From: Emiliania huxleyi CCMP1516
Lineage: Eukaryota; Haptophyta; Isochrysidales; Noelaerhabdaceae
Assembly: GCF_000372725.1 (NCBI RefSeq)
Contig: NW_005200170.1
Coordinates: forward strand, 821,341 to 885,340
DNA: 64,000 bases
Reading direction: 5' to 3'
Within the stretch, counting starts at the first letter, position 1. Each line of letters begins with the position of its first letter. The notes under the pieces are model-generated. The model was not told where the DNA came from. It saw only the letters and a program-made list of their open reading frames with translations, and ran no database searches. The translations under genes were made by a program, and so were the position numbers. Below are positions 23,371-33,266 of the stretch, piece by piece.

Positions 23371-23644
23371 CGCGGAGCCAGAGGCGGCCGAGCCAGAGGC
23401 GGCCGAGCCAGCGGCGCCATCGAGCCAGCGAGGCGGTGCGATCGAGGCGGCGCCTGCGGGCCCGGCGCCGTGGTCGCGGGCCGAGGAGCAGCACCTTAGC
23501 GAGGCGATCCGCGAGTCCATGCCCGCGATCCACGCGCGCTTCGCCGCAAAGGAAGGCGGCAGCACCGCCCGCTCGGCTGAGGAGCTAATGGGTCGCTTCG
23601 TCGCGGCCGCGCGCTGGCAACGCGCTGAGGCGGCCGCGCGCTGA
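18149..23644 (+). CDS. Giant AP2-repeat / SAP / Tudor-like / PHD chromatin-type protein
   Basis: Exons 18149-20764, 20839-21399 and 21467-23644, all phase 0, give about 1,783 residues. In order: two AP2-like repeats (AEGLRLHLSS...GYKGV...AYARAV), a Tudor-like module (WFPARIAAVNADGTYDLVYEDG), an LPPGW segment resembling MBD/TAM domains, SAP-like helices (LKPICEEKGLPVSGN, LKALCEAEGL), four complete and two collapsed AP2 repeats separated by acidic runs, another SAP pair across intron 1, a Cys/His segment (ELACTGCKAAHRTIHTC), a partial PHD (CDGCDGDFELP), three more AP2 repeats, a full PHD finger (C4HC3 spacing, CDACGRWCHGEC), a second Tudor/agenet-like module and a C-terminal SANT-like helix set. 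AP2 and SAP modules bind DNA; PHD and Tudor modules bind histone tails. A chromatin-reading regulator is inferred. Intron 1 is GC-AG inside an imperfect ~36-bp direct repeat. Confidence 0.82.
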
Positions 23645-24038
23645 GTCGGCCGGGGGGCAGGGGCAGGGCGCGGCGTGGATCTGGAGAGTTGATCTGGAGA
23701 GTTGGATGAGAGACAACGAGACGGCTTGTATGCTCGTGCGGGTGGTGCTAGTGGGGGTGGGGCGTGGGGGTCAGGTGAGAGCAGGTATTCGACGGGGGAG
23801 GGAGCGCCATCGCGAGGGGAGGGGGGCTGGTGCGCCGAAATCTAGCGGTGTGAGGAGTTCCGCTGTACAATTCTTTTCTTTGCGCTGGTGAGTGGTGTGA
23901 ACCGTGGTAAAAAACAAACAAAACAGACAACCCAAACGAGGGATTAGGGGAGGAGGACAGGGTCCCCACCTGCACGAGCAGGATTTTTGGCAGGTGTGTT
24001 AGTGTCTCGGACCGATTTTTTCTTCCGTCCTACGGCAG
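23645..24038. other. 3' flank of AP2/PHD gene
   Basis: No coding feature seen. Around 23900-23950, AAACAAACAAAACAGACAAC followed by CCAAACGAGGGAT resembles the A-rich stretch at about 2071-2110 beside element copy 1, so this may be the edge of another element remnant. Confidence 0.4.
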
Positions 24039-24430
24039 GGACTATCGCTACGCCAGGGAAGATAAGGACGTTGACGTGCAGCTGCTGCTGTTCGAGTCGT
24101 TCGGCGGGTTCGGGAATGGGGTCCGTGAGATCCTCCGGAAGGCGGCGGACGTGCTACAGAACAAGCTGACGCGGGCCCAGTACCTCGATGAGGTGACTTG
24201 GACCACTAAGAATTGGCTGGGGCTGCAGAAGCAGCGTATCTCGGTCGTTCTTCACATGGCAATCGCAGAGCAGGTTGTGAATGAGCTTGCCTGTGGCGGG
24301 GGTGGGCGGGTGCACGGAGCTAAGTGCCTCGCCGCCCTCGCAGGAGTCGCTTAGGCGGCTCCCGTGGTGTACCTGTGTTAGTGCCAGTGCGCGCCAGTCC
24401 CGTGCCCAGTGTTGTGCGAGGGAGCTTTGT
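24039..24430 (+). mobile_element. 3' coding end and tail of a dispersed element (copy 2)
   Basis: An open frame from 24039 to 24354 reads LLLFESFGGFGNGV, LDEVTWTTKNWLGLQKQR, VVNELACGGG, ...LAGVA-stop. The copy at 53104-53352 (minus strand) reads the same way: GFGKEV, LDEVTWTTKNWHGLQMQR, VNELACGESG, ...LNGVA-stop. Amino acids are conserved more than DNA, so this was protein-coding in a recent ancestor. The shared 3' tail extends to about 24430 (AAATTCTTTCGG). No start codon or 5' part is present. The protein family was not recognised; the C-terminus of a retroelement polyprotein is the best guess. Confidence 0.65.
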
Positions 24431-25798
24431 TGTAAAATTCTTTCGGGCTCCACAACTCGGCGCAGGCATTTTGGGCTCCGCGTCCAGTTTTGGGGATCTG
24501 ACAAGGGCCCGCGGCTGCCCAGAGGTAAAGGTAAGAGGGCCGCAGGCCCTCAGAGGTAGAGGTAACCTAGACCCCTCCTACTCGGCCCTCAGAGCCGACG
24601 CCATGCATGTTATGACTGCATTCATGCGCCTGGTTCATGAGCAGGAATACGATATGGGAAGGCCTGGACATATTTGACGGCGACGGCCCTCTTGGTTCTG
24701 AGGAAGCCGTCGCCCGCGCCTTGTCTGTCGTGTGAATCGCGTGCTGTGGCGAAAAGAAAGTGTTTTTCGACGCAAGCGAATTCGGTTCCGACAATACCGT
24801 ATACGTGCACGAGAACCAAACACATGCACGACAGTACCGTGCGCCAATGCTCTCTTCTCAACAGAACGACGTCGGAGAGCGTGAGCGCGCCGGCGTGAGA
24901 TAGTTAACACCCCCATGCAGAGAGTGCAAGAGCCCATGGGCGAGGCGCGCCGGCGCGCCACCGAGTGCCAACCTCAGGGATGGAGAGGCCGCGCGTCTCC
25001 GCCTCCCCCCCGAGGGCGGCGCCTCACCTCGGCGCAGACCCCCTCGCGCTGCTCCAGCTGCAGGCCGTGCGCTGCCACTTGGCCTAACTCATCATCGATG
25101 GGGGTAACTGTTGAGTGGTGGTTAGTTACCACACGCCGAGCGCTGCCACTGGGCCTCGTCGCCGCCGCACGCCCCGTCCGCCCCGCGGCTTCCCCACCCC
25201 TCGGCGCCTCCTCCCCCTCCCCCTCCCCCTCCTCCGCCGTCGCCGCCTCCTCCGCCGCTACCTCCACCTCCGCCTCCGCCGCCGCAGCTGATTGGCTCGC
25301 CGCTCTCGCCGACCGCCTCGCTCGGCCTGCGCGGCGATGGGTCTCCGACGAGCCTCGCCTGGCGTGTCGAAGAGTTGAGCAATGAAGCGCGCTGCTTCGT
25401 GAGTTGCACGAAATCTCCGACGAGCCTCGCCTCTCCCGACCGGCGCTGGATCGGCCGCATAGACGGCGAGTACTGCAGCTCGGCGAGGTTCGAGAGCGAG
25501 GAGGAGCCCGCGAGCCCGTCTAGTCCGTCATCACTTGCCGGTATAATAATGACACCGAGTGCGCCCCGGCCGAGCCCGTGTCGCGCCTTCGCCTCTGGAG
25601 GTGCGCATGGCCGACAGCACCTAATGAGCAGTGAGCAGCCACTAGTCACTGTCATTAGTTGGCTCTCTCCCACTGCGCACGACCGGCAGCACCTCAGCGC
25701 CGCCCGGCCCCGACGCGGTGGTGGCGAGGCCGGCGGCGATGTCGAAGTGCGTGTACTTGAAGCCGGAGTGGGAGCGGCGCCACGTCGATGGAGGGCAG
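24431..25798. other. Intergenic region without recognised gene
   Basis: Several ORFs of 60-180 codons exist, for example on the minus strand around 25122-25673 and the plus strand around 24915-25385, but they are low-complexity Gly/Ser/Pro-rich and resemble nothing known. A duplicated CGACGAGCCTCGCCT segment occurs near 25345 and 25415. I do not call a gene. Confidence 0.5.
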
Positions 25799-25853
25799 GT
25801 CGTGGCTCTCCACCTGGTCACAGCAGCCGATGATCAAGCGAGGAGCGACTTTT
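25790..25853 (+). repeat. Dispersed repeat (GGTCACAGCAGCCGATGATC family), copy 1
   Basis: GTCGTGGCTCTCCACCTGG plus CACAGCAGCCGATGATCAAG and CGAGGAGCGACT recurs at 27627-27690; the second half recurs at 29811-29848. In copies 2 and 3 it is followed by TTTCGAAGGAGTGAGGGAG, here by TTTTGCGCAGCGG. Confidence 0.85.
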
Positions 25854-25864
25854 TGCGCAGCGGC

Positions 25865-25934
25865 GCCGCCAGGCGCCCGCCCCGGCGGTGAGCGACGCGT
25901 AGCGAGCGAATCGCCGGGGTGGGCGCCTGGCGGC
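25865..25934. repeat. Hairpin: 23-bp inverted repeat with 24-nt loop
   Basis: Left arm 25865-25887 (GCCGCCAGGCGCCCGCCCC...) pairs with right arm 25912-25934 with a single mismatch. It begins 11 bp downstream of dispersed-repeat copy 1. Could be the folded end of a small element or a transcript hairpin. Confidence 0.8.
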
Positions 25935-26037
25935 TCCGCGGAGCTCCTTTGGCTCGGCGCGGGCGGGGGCGCGAGTAAAAAGAAATTTAGGGGTGTCTCC
26001 CAGGCCTCGCCTGCGCTCGGCGAAGGCCGCGAAAGAT

Positions 26038-26073
26038 ACTGTGCCGTACTTAAGTCTGTGCAGCTGTGAACAG
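26038..26073 (-). repeat. Short repeat found inverted at 26615-26646
   Basis: On the minus strand: CAGCTGCACAGACTTAAGTA then CGGCACAGTAT. The plus-strand sequence at 26615-26646 is AGCTGCACAGACTTTCGTAC then GGCACAGTAT. The two copies face each other about 540 bp apart. Confidence 0.7.
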
Positions 26074-26350
26074 CAGCTCCTGAGCACGGCGCCGCAGGCG
26101 CCTGTTGATAGGTCCAGGTGATAGCCCTGGATGGGCAATGCATACGCCTCACTGGGCCTCAGATCGCCCGACCGCGTCCCGGTGCTCTGTGGTCGGATTT
26201 GTGACGCCGCCGCACCGCGCCGCGGCCGGGGGCCCTCCGGAGGCCGAGGATGGCCGTGGCAGACCGGGACGAGCTCTGGGAGGTGAAGTGTCAGTGTATA
26301 TATTGTAGAGACTGACCATGTGCACAATATCTCTCAGTCTAGCTAAGCCA

Positions 26351-26400
26351 GGGGAGGCGATGCCGGGGCCGTACAGCAGCTTGATGGTGCTTCGCCGGCG
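26351..26400 (-). repeat. Dispersed 50-bp repeat, copy B (inverted)
   Basis: Reverse complement of 5623-5672. Confidence 0.75.
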
Positions 26401-26485
26401 TGCGTCCCGGAGCGGTCCGGACGGTCGGTCCGGGGGACAAAATCGCGGGACAGCGCCGACACCGCTCTGATTCGACTTTTTACTT

Positions 26486-26563
26486 CAAACAAAGACAGTG
26501 GCACGCGCCGCAACTTCAAACAAAGACAGTGGCACGCGCCGCAGCGCGGCGCGTGCCACTGTC
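26486..26563. repeat. Tandem ~31-bp repeat ending in a perfect 18-bp-stem hairpin
   Basis: The unit AACTTCAAACAAAGACAGTG plus GCACGCGCCGC occurs twice in tandem. The second copy continues into a perfect inverted repeat at 26525-26563: GACAGTGGCACGCGCCGC, a 3-nt loop AGC, then its exact complement. Confidence 0.85.
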
Positions 26564-26845
26564 AGGAGCGGATCCGTCAGTTAGTCGTGCTCACGCCGGG
26601 ATCGTGTCCCTGACAAGCTGCACAGACTTTCGTACGGCACAGTATAGAATGCCAAATCGCTGCTGCGTCGGGATGCGGGTAGCTCGCGAGAAGCCGTTCA
26701 AGCCCGGCCATCCTCACCCCCCAAGCAGCTGCGGCCGCAATTTCAGCCGGTCCCGTGACCGCCCCGACCCGGCAGGCGCGCGTTCGAGCGAGGCCGTTCC
26801 GCAGAGCACACCGAGAGGGGCCGGTCGCGCGCAGCGCCAGGATGC

Positions 26846-26887
26846 GGCCGCCGCATGCAGCCTCCGCGGAGGCTGCATGCGGCGGCC
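26846..26887. repeat. Perfect 42-bp palindrome
   Basis: GGCCGCCGCATGCAGCCTCC G | C GGAGGCTGCATGCGGCGGCC reads identically on both strands with no spacer. Such sequences extrude cruciforms and are rarely this perfect by chance. Confidence 0.9.
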
Positions 26888-27104
26888 ACTTCCCGTCGGT
26901 CTTTCGCCGCGCTCCGGCCGCTCCTTCAGGCGAGGCCCTGGCCACCAAACTCCGGGAACGGGCAGCAGCGCGACGCTTTTCGAGAGCGAGCGGCGGCGGC
27001 GGCTCAGCACCAACCTTTGCAACGCAGGGGCTGGCCGCGTGGGCCCCCACCACCGGACTGCGTCGGGCTCGCGTCTCCCTGCCCGCGCGGGAGCTGAGGG
27101 GAGC

Positions 27105-27227
<123 letters not shown>

Positions 27228-27499
27228 ATGTGTCTGTGTCCCTGTCGTGTCGTGTGTGTGTCGTGTGTTTAACTCTCGCACTAGCTCTCGCCCTCTCGCA
27301 AGCCTGGCGCCCTGGCCTCCGCCCTAACCGCCCGGCGGCCCGCACGCTCGACAGAACCCGGACGACGTGCGTGTTTCCTTCTCTACGAAAACACACACTC
27401 CCAAGTCAGCGCCATCGAGCAGCCATCGAGAACAACAAGACTTTGGCGAGCCAACGCAGCCGAGAGATAAAATCTTCGCAAGAGGAGAGCCAGGCCGCA

Positions 27500-27590
27500 C
27501 AGCGCGAACTCGGTACTCGCCGTACTGAGCCTAGCGCAGCGCGAACTCGCCGTCTGAGCCTAGCGCAGCGCGAACTCGCTCCTGTCGCTG
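27500..27590 (+). repeat. Tandem repeat of ~33 bp
   Basis: GCGCAGCGCGAACTCGCCGT plus CTGAGCCTA recurs about three times with small changes. Not coding as far as I can see. Confidence 0.7.
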
Positions 27591-27626
27591 CGCAACCCTA
27601 GCCGAGCTCCATTTTTCGAAGGAGTG

Positions 27627-27712
27627 AGGGAGGGAAGGTCGTGGCACTCCACCTGGTCACAGCAGCCGATGATCAAGCGAGGAGCGACTCTTTCGAAGGA
27701 GTGAGGGAGGGA
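27627..27712 (+). repeat. Dispersed repeat (GGTCACAGCAGCCGATGATC family), copy 2
   Basis: Matches copy 1 over 27627-27690, and adds TTTCGAAGGAGTGAGGGAGG, which also occurs just upstream at 27613-27634 and in copy 3. Confidence 0.85.
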
Positions 27713-27864
27713 CTTGGTCGTGCTCGGCTACGCCTACGGCATCTACGGTTCCGACGGCTACGGTTCCGACTCCGGCTCCGGCTGGTAGTCGACAAGCTGC
27801 CGAGCCCAAATCCTGCACATTTCTTGTTGGCTTCTAAAAATCTCTCTCTCGGCACGCCGAGAGC

Positions 27865-29562
27865 ATGACAGCTCCGCGTCGGGCCTCGTCGGGCCCAGCG
27901 CGCTCGGCGCGTACATCTGCGACGTTGGTGGTCCGGATTCTCAACGTCGCAGTGGTCCTGGGCATCGTGCCGATCGCTGCCGCCGCCAGCACCTGCGAGG
28001 CCACCCTGGTCGCCCAGCACAGCAAGAAGCCGTGCCGCCCTGGGATATCCTTCGGTTGCAGCGAGGATAGCCGGAGCATTTGGACGAAGAACTGCCGCGG
28101 AGAATTTAGGTGCGGCGCCGAGTCGCCGTCCTTCTTCTGCGGCTATCCTCCGGGTCAAGACTCCTACAGATGTAGCTGCGATGGACACTATCTCAGGAAG
28201 CCAGCCCTGCGCAGGAAGCCAGCCCGACAGGAAGCAGGGCTGGCGACCGCGACAAGCAAGCGCCCCTCTTGCGCCGTCGAGCTTGTGGAGCAGACGAGCC
28301 GGACGCGGTGCATACTTGGCCGGAGCTTTGGGTGCCTTGACAACAGCACGATATGGGTCAAAAATTGTCGTGGGAGCTTCCGCTGCTCGACGACTCTCGA
28401 CGCATTTGACTGTGGGTACCCACCTGGCGATGCACTGTATCACTGCAGCTGCAATGCTGAAGGCATGCCGGCTCAGACCCAAAACGCCTATAGGCAGACG
28501 GACTTGATGAAAAGTCAGCACCATGGATGCCGTACAGTTAGGCCGCACAGTACGTTGAAGAATTGCCACGCGCCTGAGAGGCAGCCTATAGATGTGCAAG
28601 GCATCGTCCCACACTGGCATCTGGCAGGAAAGGCACTGGGCTTTGATCTGGATGTCTCGGCCATTACTTCTTATCTTGGCGGGGGGGGAGCAGGGCCAGG
28701 AGCCTATGAAGTTCCCTTGTTCGATCAGGCGAACAGACGAAGACATTTTCTCTGCACGGCTACTTGGCGAGGAAGGATGCTGGTGTACGTTGAAATATTC
28801 AAGGTCAACACTTTAGGGTTTTGTGGCAATCTAGCAAAGCTGGACGACAAGTCGAACGCTACCGGCCGGCGGCCGTTTGTGTTCACCTTTGTGCGTGACC
28901 CGTTTACGCATTTCATCTCGGCGTATTCAGACTACAACTTCAAGGCCGCTCCCAGAATCAAACAGGACGAGGAGATGATGCAACGCTGTCCCCAGACTCA
29001 CCTTCAATGGCCTGTCCATTCACTGAATCGAGCACAGGCTTACATTCGCGACTATGTTTCTGGCGCCTTCAACGCATCAGCACGATGCTTCGTTCACTTG
29101 ACAAACCTAGATATGTTGCCGCAGAGCGCCTTTCTCGTGGCTGCCCTAAACAGTCCGGTGGAACATGTTGCAGGGTTTGATTTCATTGGACGTTTGGAGA
29201 ACGCCTCCCGGGACTGGGACCGATTGGGCCGTAAAGTAGTCGGAGCGACCAAACCACCTGTGTGGCCAGCATTCGAGGAGCACGTTTATGGATTCGGAGA
29301 ATGCCGAGGCTGCCGTCGCTACTACACGGCGAAGTCCTCGCACGTGCACTCAAATGCGGCTGCTGGCTCACCGGCACGTCTGGCAATGCAAACGCTTTTG
29401 AATGTGACGGCACAACCACCATCGACGCCATACGTTGTTGCAATGTGCCGGGTGTTGCTGTACGACTTTGTTTGCTTCGGATACTCACTGCCAGCACCTT
29501 GCAGAACCCTAGATCTAAATGGACTGTCCTGCCCATTCACAGCGTACATTGTCAACACATAG
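27865..29562 (+). CDS. Golgi-type sulfotransferase-like protein with two N-terminal DUF3011-like Cys-rich repeats
   Basis: A single exon of 565 residues starting MTAPRRASSGP. Residues about 18-42 form a hydrophobic signal-anchor. Two Cys-rich modules follow (about 50-108 and 135-190), each C-x(3)-G-x-SFGC...IW-x-K-NCRG-x-FRC...CGYPPG...YxCSC, close to the DUF3011 pattern (CREGxxWGxxxxxIWVxxGCRxxF). The C-terminal half contains FVFTFVRDPFTHFISAYSDY, the PAPS 3'-phosphate-binding motif of Sulfotransfer_2/HNK-1-type carbohydrate sulfotransferases (RDPxxRxxSxY). The usual upstream 5'-PAPS loop (KxGCT) is not evident, so activity is uncertain. Likely a type II Golgi membrane enzyme acting on secreted glycans; the repeats may bind carbohydrate. 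The 5' flank is dense with repeats. Confidence 0.8.
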   Translation: MTAPRRASSGPARSARTSATLVVRILNVAVVLGIVPIAAAASTCEATLVAQHSKKPCRPGISFGCSEDSRSIWTKNCRGEFRCGAESPSFFCGYPPGQDSYRCSCDGHYLRKPALRRKPARQEAGLATATSKRPSCAVELVEQTSRTRCILGRSFGCLDNSTIWVKNCRGSFRCSTTLDAFDCGYPPGDALYHCSCNAEGMPAQTQNAYRQTDLMKSQHHGCRTVRPHSTLKNCHAPERQPIDVQGIVPHWHLAGKALGFDLDVSAITSYLGGGGAGPGAYEVPLFDQANRRRHFLCTATWRGRMLVYVEIFKVNTLGFCGNLAKLDDKSNATGRRPFVFTFVRDPFTHFISAYSDYNFKAAPRIKQDEEMMQRCPQTHLQWPVHSLNRAQAYIRDYVSGAFNASARCFVHLTNLDMLPQSAFLVAALNSPVEHVAGFDFIGRLENASRDWDRLGRKVVGATKPPVWPAFEEHVYGFGECRGCRRYYTAKSSHVHSNAAAGSPARLAMQTLLNVTAQPPSTPYVVAMCRVLLYDFVCFGYSLPAPCRTLDLNGLSCPFTAYIVNT

Positions 29563-29810
29563 AACGAATGGCAACCCGTCTCCTTTCTCCTTCGCGTGTG
29601 CTCTCTTTCTTCCGGAGAACGAATTACGGTGAATGAATTTCGGACCCCTGCCTGTGCTCGAGTACTCTACACGTACAGTTTGTTCTTAGACGTCTGCACG
29701 CGACATATACGTACACACACAAGGGTTGGCCTGCTGAGGAGCCCACCCAGTGTAAAAGAATTTACAGTGTAAAAGAAAAACCCCTCGGCGACAGAATCGA
29801 CCCCCCAGGT

Positions 29811-29866
29811 CACAGCAGCCGATGATCAAGCGAGGAGCGACTCTTTCGAAGGAGTGAGGGAGTCTT
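29811..29866 (+). repeat. Dispersed repeat (GGTCACAGCAGCCGATGATC family), copy 3
   Basis: Same as copy 2 from GGTCACAGCAGC through TTTCGAAGGAGTGAGGGAG, without the GTCGTGGC lead-in. Confidence 0.85.
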
Positions 29867-30340
29867 TACTTCCAACACCCGGACGTTCCCAGGGTGATGG
29901 AAGGTTCGACGCACCCCCGGACTGGGAAGAGAGGTCCCAGGAGCACGCTCCTGGGCTGTCCGCCCCGCCCCCACTTGCCCTGACTGCACAGGATAGCGTG
30001 CCCCGACAAACGGCGACACATAGCGGGGGGCACTGCGCCGGGGGGTATGCCTAACTTTGGTGCTTTGTGTGGGTCGCGTTCCCTTGGTAGCTGTGTGGCT
30101 GAAGCCCTCGTGCCGCTGGCTTGCCCCTTCCAGCGGCTGGCCCCTCGAGACTGTCGGTGCTTGGGAGAGGGAGGCCCGGTGGGAGGAGAGGGAGAGGGAG
30201 GCCCGGTGGGAGGGGAGGGAGAGGGAGGCCGCCTTGGGCTCTTCTCCTCCCCCCTCCCTGGGCTCTTCTCCTCTCCCCACCCTGGGCTCTTCTCCCCTCT
30301 CCTGCCTGGTACTCACGGCCTGATTACCGGAGCGTCTGCT

Positions 30341-30391
30341 CTCAAGCAGACGCTGGGGGGACACTCACGCCCGGAGGCGGTACGCACGACC
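30341..30391 (+). repeat. Dispersed ~50-bp repeat, copy B
   Basis: Near-identical to 18077-18127 (CTCAAGCAGACGCTGGGGGG ...). Confidence 0.8.
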
Positions 30392-30877
30392 CGGAGGCGT
30401 GGGGATGGGGGGGCGCCGCGCCGCCGCCGCCGTGCCGCCTTCTCCCGCTTTGATCTCCCTCAGCTGCTTCTCCGAGCTTTTGGCTCCCGGTTCGGAACTC
30501 GCGTGGAGGGTTGCTTAGGCAAGGCGAGGCGGGCGGCGGCGGCGCGCGATCGTTCCTTTTGCCCGGGTGAGGCGTGGCGAGCCGTCGCGCGGTGATGACT
30601 CCGCAGCCACGCGGAGAAGCTCTTGGTGACCCACCGCGGTGGCAGCGATGCCAGCGAGCCAGAGCAACTGAGCAAGCCGACCTGCCGCATGACGGGTGGA
30701 CCTCGAAAAAGAATTTGTCGAAGGCCCATTAAAAATCGCTGGCTCTCTAAAGACTAAACACAAACCTGCCGGCATGTTGACTGTGGTACTTTACTGCCAT
30801 CTCACGATCTCAGTCATCGGTGCTCTTCATCGCCCTTTCCCCGCTTGCCGGAGCGCCGACACCCCCCCCCCCCCGAC

Positions 30878-33022
30878 TCAGAGCTTGACGCCGTACTTGG
30901 TCGCAACCTCGCGCGCTGGCTCGTCTCCACCGCTGGTGGCAACTGCAGCGCGCAGCACGTTGGTCGCCGCTGTCGACTCGGCCTTTCCCTGGAACATCCA
31001 GAGCAACTCAAAACGACGCACAGACGCCAGCCGGCCGAGGAATGCGGCGGCGGCAACGGCGTCGCGTGGCAGCATGACGCGCTCGGCGGCAAGTACAAAG
31101 GCAGAGAGGGTCTCCTCGGACATGGCGTCGCCGACAAAGGCGGCGAGCCCGCGCGCATCGCGCGGGAGCTGGCCGAGGTACGCGGCGAGGTCGGTGTCGC
31201 GCTGGGACGAGGCCTTGCCGCGAGCCCACAGCTGCAGGAAGGAGCGCTCAAAGGCCGAGTAGCCGAGAGACAGCAGCTCGTCCGGCCCGGCCTGCGTGGC
31301 CGGCGCCAGCTCCGCGACGCGCTTGGCAGTCTGCACCGCCTTGGCCAAGTCGACCTTGCCGCGCGCCTTGTCGCCGCCGGCCGCCCACGGCGCCGGCTTC
31401 CCCGCCTCCGGCGCAGACGAGGCGGGCGAAGGGAGGGGAGACACCTCCTCGATCCCCGCCGGGACGCAGTCGAGGGCCTTTCGCGCCTCGGCCAGTTGGC
31501 GGCGAAGGTCGCGCGCCTCGTCGGGCGAGGCATGTGGCAGGCCGGCGGCAAATGCGTCGCACGCCGCCGACAGGTTGCCCTTCGCGCGCTGAGCGGCACC
31601 GAGACGGAACCAGCCCTTGGCGAAGGAGGGGGCCAGCTCCGTGCACCGCTTGGCGGCGGTGACAGCGTGAGCCGGTTCCTGCGGCCGGGTCGGGAGGGGG
31701 CGGGGCTCAAGGGCGGCGGGGCCCGGGATGGGCGGCTGGGTTGCGGCTCGGGGCGGCCTTGAGATGGTCGATACAGCGGCAGTGGCGGAGGCCGTGGGGG
31801 GAGAGGCGGTGGAGGAGGCGGCGACGGCGGAGGAGGCGGGAGCGGCGGTGGGGGCAGTGGCGGAGACGGAGGCAGCGGAGGAAGGGGCGGCAGGCGGGAG
31901 CGGTGAGGCGGCGCGATCGGAGGTGTGATGCCGGTGGCGAGGGCGAGGGTGCGGGACAGGGTGGCGAGTCGCCTCAAGCTTGAGGAGCGCGAGCGCGAGG
32001 TTGGAGAAGTGGGTGTGCACCAGCGGCTCGTGCTTTGCAGCCTCGTAGTACGCCTCGGCGGCAGCCTTGAACTCGCCACGCCGAAACGCAGCGCCACCCC
32101 GCTCGCGCGCGGCCGCCGCCTTCGCCTTCGCCGCCGCTTGATCGTCCTCGGTCGTGAGCGAGGGCGCGGCCGCGGCGGCGGCATCCGCCTCGCCGCTGCC
32201 AGACGGCGCAACGGGGGTCGGAGCAGCCGCCGCATCCCGGCCCTGCGAATCCTCCGCACGCTGCTGCTCCACGAGCCGGTTGAGCCTCGTGCAAGAAGCG
32301 GAGACCTCAGCGCTTGCGGCTCCAAGAGCCTGGAGGGCGCGGCAATCCTCCAGCGCGCCGGCGTAGCGCTCGAGCGCCTCGCGAGCGACTGCCCGCCGGT
32401 GAAGCGCCTAGAGAAGGTTCCTAGAGGGTCCCTAGAAGGTTCCTAGAAGGTTCTGCTCTGCCCGCCGGTGAAACGCCTTGACGTTGCGAGGCTCGAACGC
32501 GAGCACGGCGTCGCAGTCGGCGACCGCCTCGGAGAAGCGGCGCAGCTGCAGCTGGCACGCAGCGCGGTTGTTGAGGCAGCGCGCGCGCAGCTTGTCGTCC
32601 GAGCGAGAGCCTCCGCCCGGGGTGGTGGAGAGCGTGTCGAGGGCCGCAGAGTAGCTGTCGGCAGCCGCGTCGTACGCCCCCGCCGCAAAGAGCTTCTTCG
32701 CCGCGTCGCACTGCGCCTCAGACTGAGCCGAGGCGGCCGCTGCAGCCGCTGCAGCCGCTGCCGTGGCGGCGGCAAGGCCGGGGGCAGCGGTGCCCGACAC
32801 GGCAGCGGCGGCCTCCTCCTCCTCCTCCTCCTCCTCCTCCACCTCGGCGATGGGTAGCCTCTTCATCACCGGCGCTGCGGCGCTCAAGGCCCGTCCGGGA
32901 AGCGCCTCCGCCGCGCCGCCGGCCTCCTCGCCCGCCGCCCCGGCCTCCTCGCCCCCCACCCCGGCCGCCTCCTCGGCCGCCTCCTCGTCGCTGCTCTCCT
33001 CCTCCACTGGGATCGAGCGCAT
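30878..33022 (-). CDS. RPAP3/SPAG1-like TPR co-chaperone
   Basis: Exons 33022-32477, 32407-31973 and 31678-30878 join in phase (about 593 residues). Order: acidic segment with IPVEEESSDEE and LPIAEVEEEEE; a TPR block (AKKLFAAGAYDAAADSYSAAL, LNNRAACQLQLRRFSEAVADC, VKAFHRRAVAREALERY); linker; a second TPR block (RGGAAFRRGEFKAAAEAYYEA, HTHFSNLALALLKLEE, AKGWFRLGAAQ); and a C-terminal domain of RPAP3_C type (FERSFLQLWARG, YLGQLP, FLGRLASVRRFELLWMF). RPAP3 and SPAG1 work with R2TP and HSP90 to assemble RNA polymerases or axonemal dyneins. Intron 1 is GC-AG with 10-bp repeats and a 19-bp flanking direct repeat; intron 2 is GC-AG. The frame stays open upstream to 33508, so the start is uncertain; 33022 is the first sensible ATG before the first VEEE motif. 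Confidence 0.85.
32408..32476 (-). repeat. 69-bp GC-AG intron: 19-bp direct repeat plus 10-bp tandem repeats
   Basis: On the minus strand the intron begins GCGTTTCACCGGCGGGCAG and the next exon begins GCGCTTCACCGGCGGGCAG, one difference in 19 bases. Between them lie AACCTTCTAGG-type decamers ending CTCTAG. Confidence 0.88.
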
Positions 33023-33266
33023 CCGGCCGCCAGCCTGCGGGACACCCTCCTCGTCCTCGTCGCTCTCCTCCTCGACTACCAGCCTGCGCGTCCCGGGGCC
33101 GCGTCCAGCCTCGGCGCCGGCCGGCGGCGGACGGCCCTTCGGCGGCCGGCCCTTCCGCCGCCCTCCCCGGCGCCGCTTTGGCGGTTGCGGCCTTCCCGGC
33201 CACCGGCCTTTTTGCCGCCTTTTGCTCCGCCCCCCAACCCGCCGGGCCTGCCCGCCGCTGTCATAG

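Larger units (their letters stand above)
29563..30877. other. Intergenic region with dispersed repeats
   Basis: Holds dispersed-repeat copies at 29811-29866 and 30341-30391, a tandem GGAGAGGGAGGCCCGGTGGG array around 30160-30235 and CTGGGCTCTTCTCC copies at 30235-30300. No protein-like ORF recognised. Confidence 0.5.

Noticed and set aside
32718-33203. Ala/Gly-rich minus-strand ORF starting MAGKAATAKAAPG
   Set aside because: Different frame from the RPAP3-like exon, low complexity, no domain.
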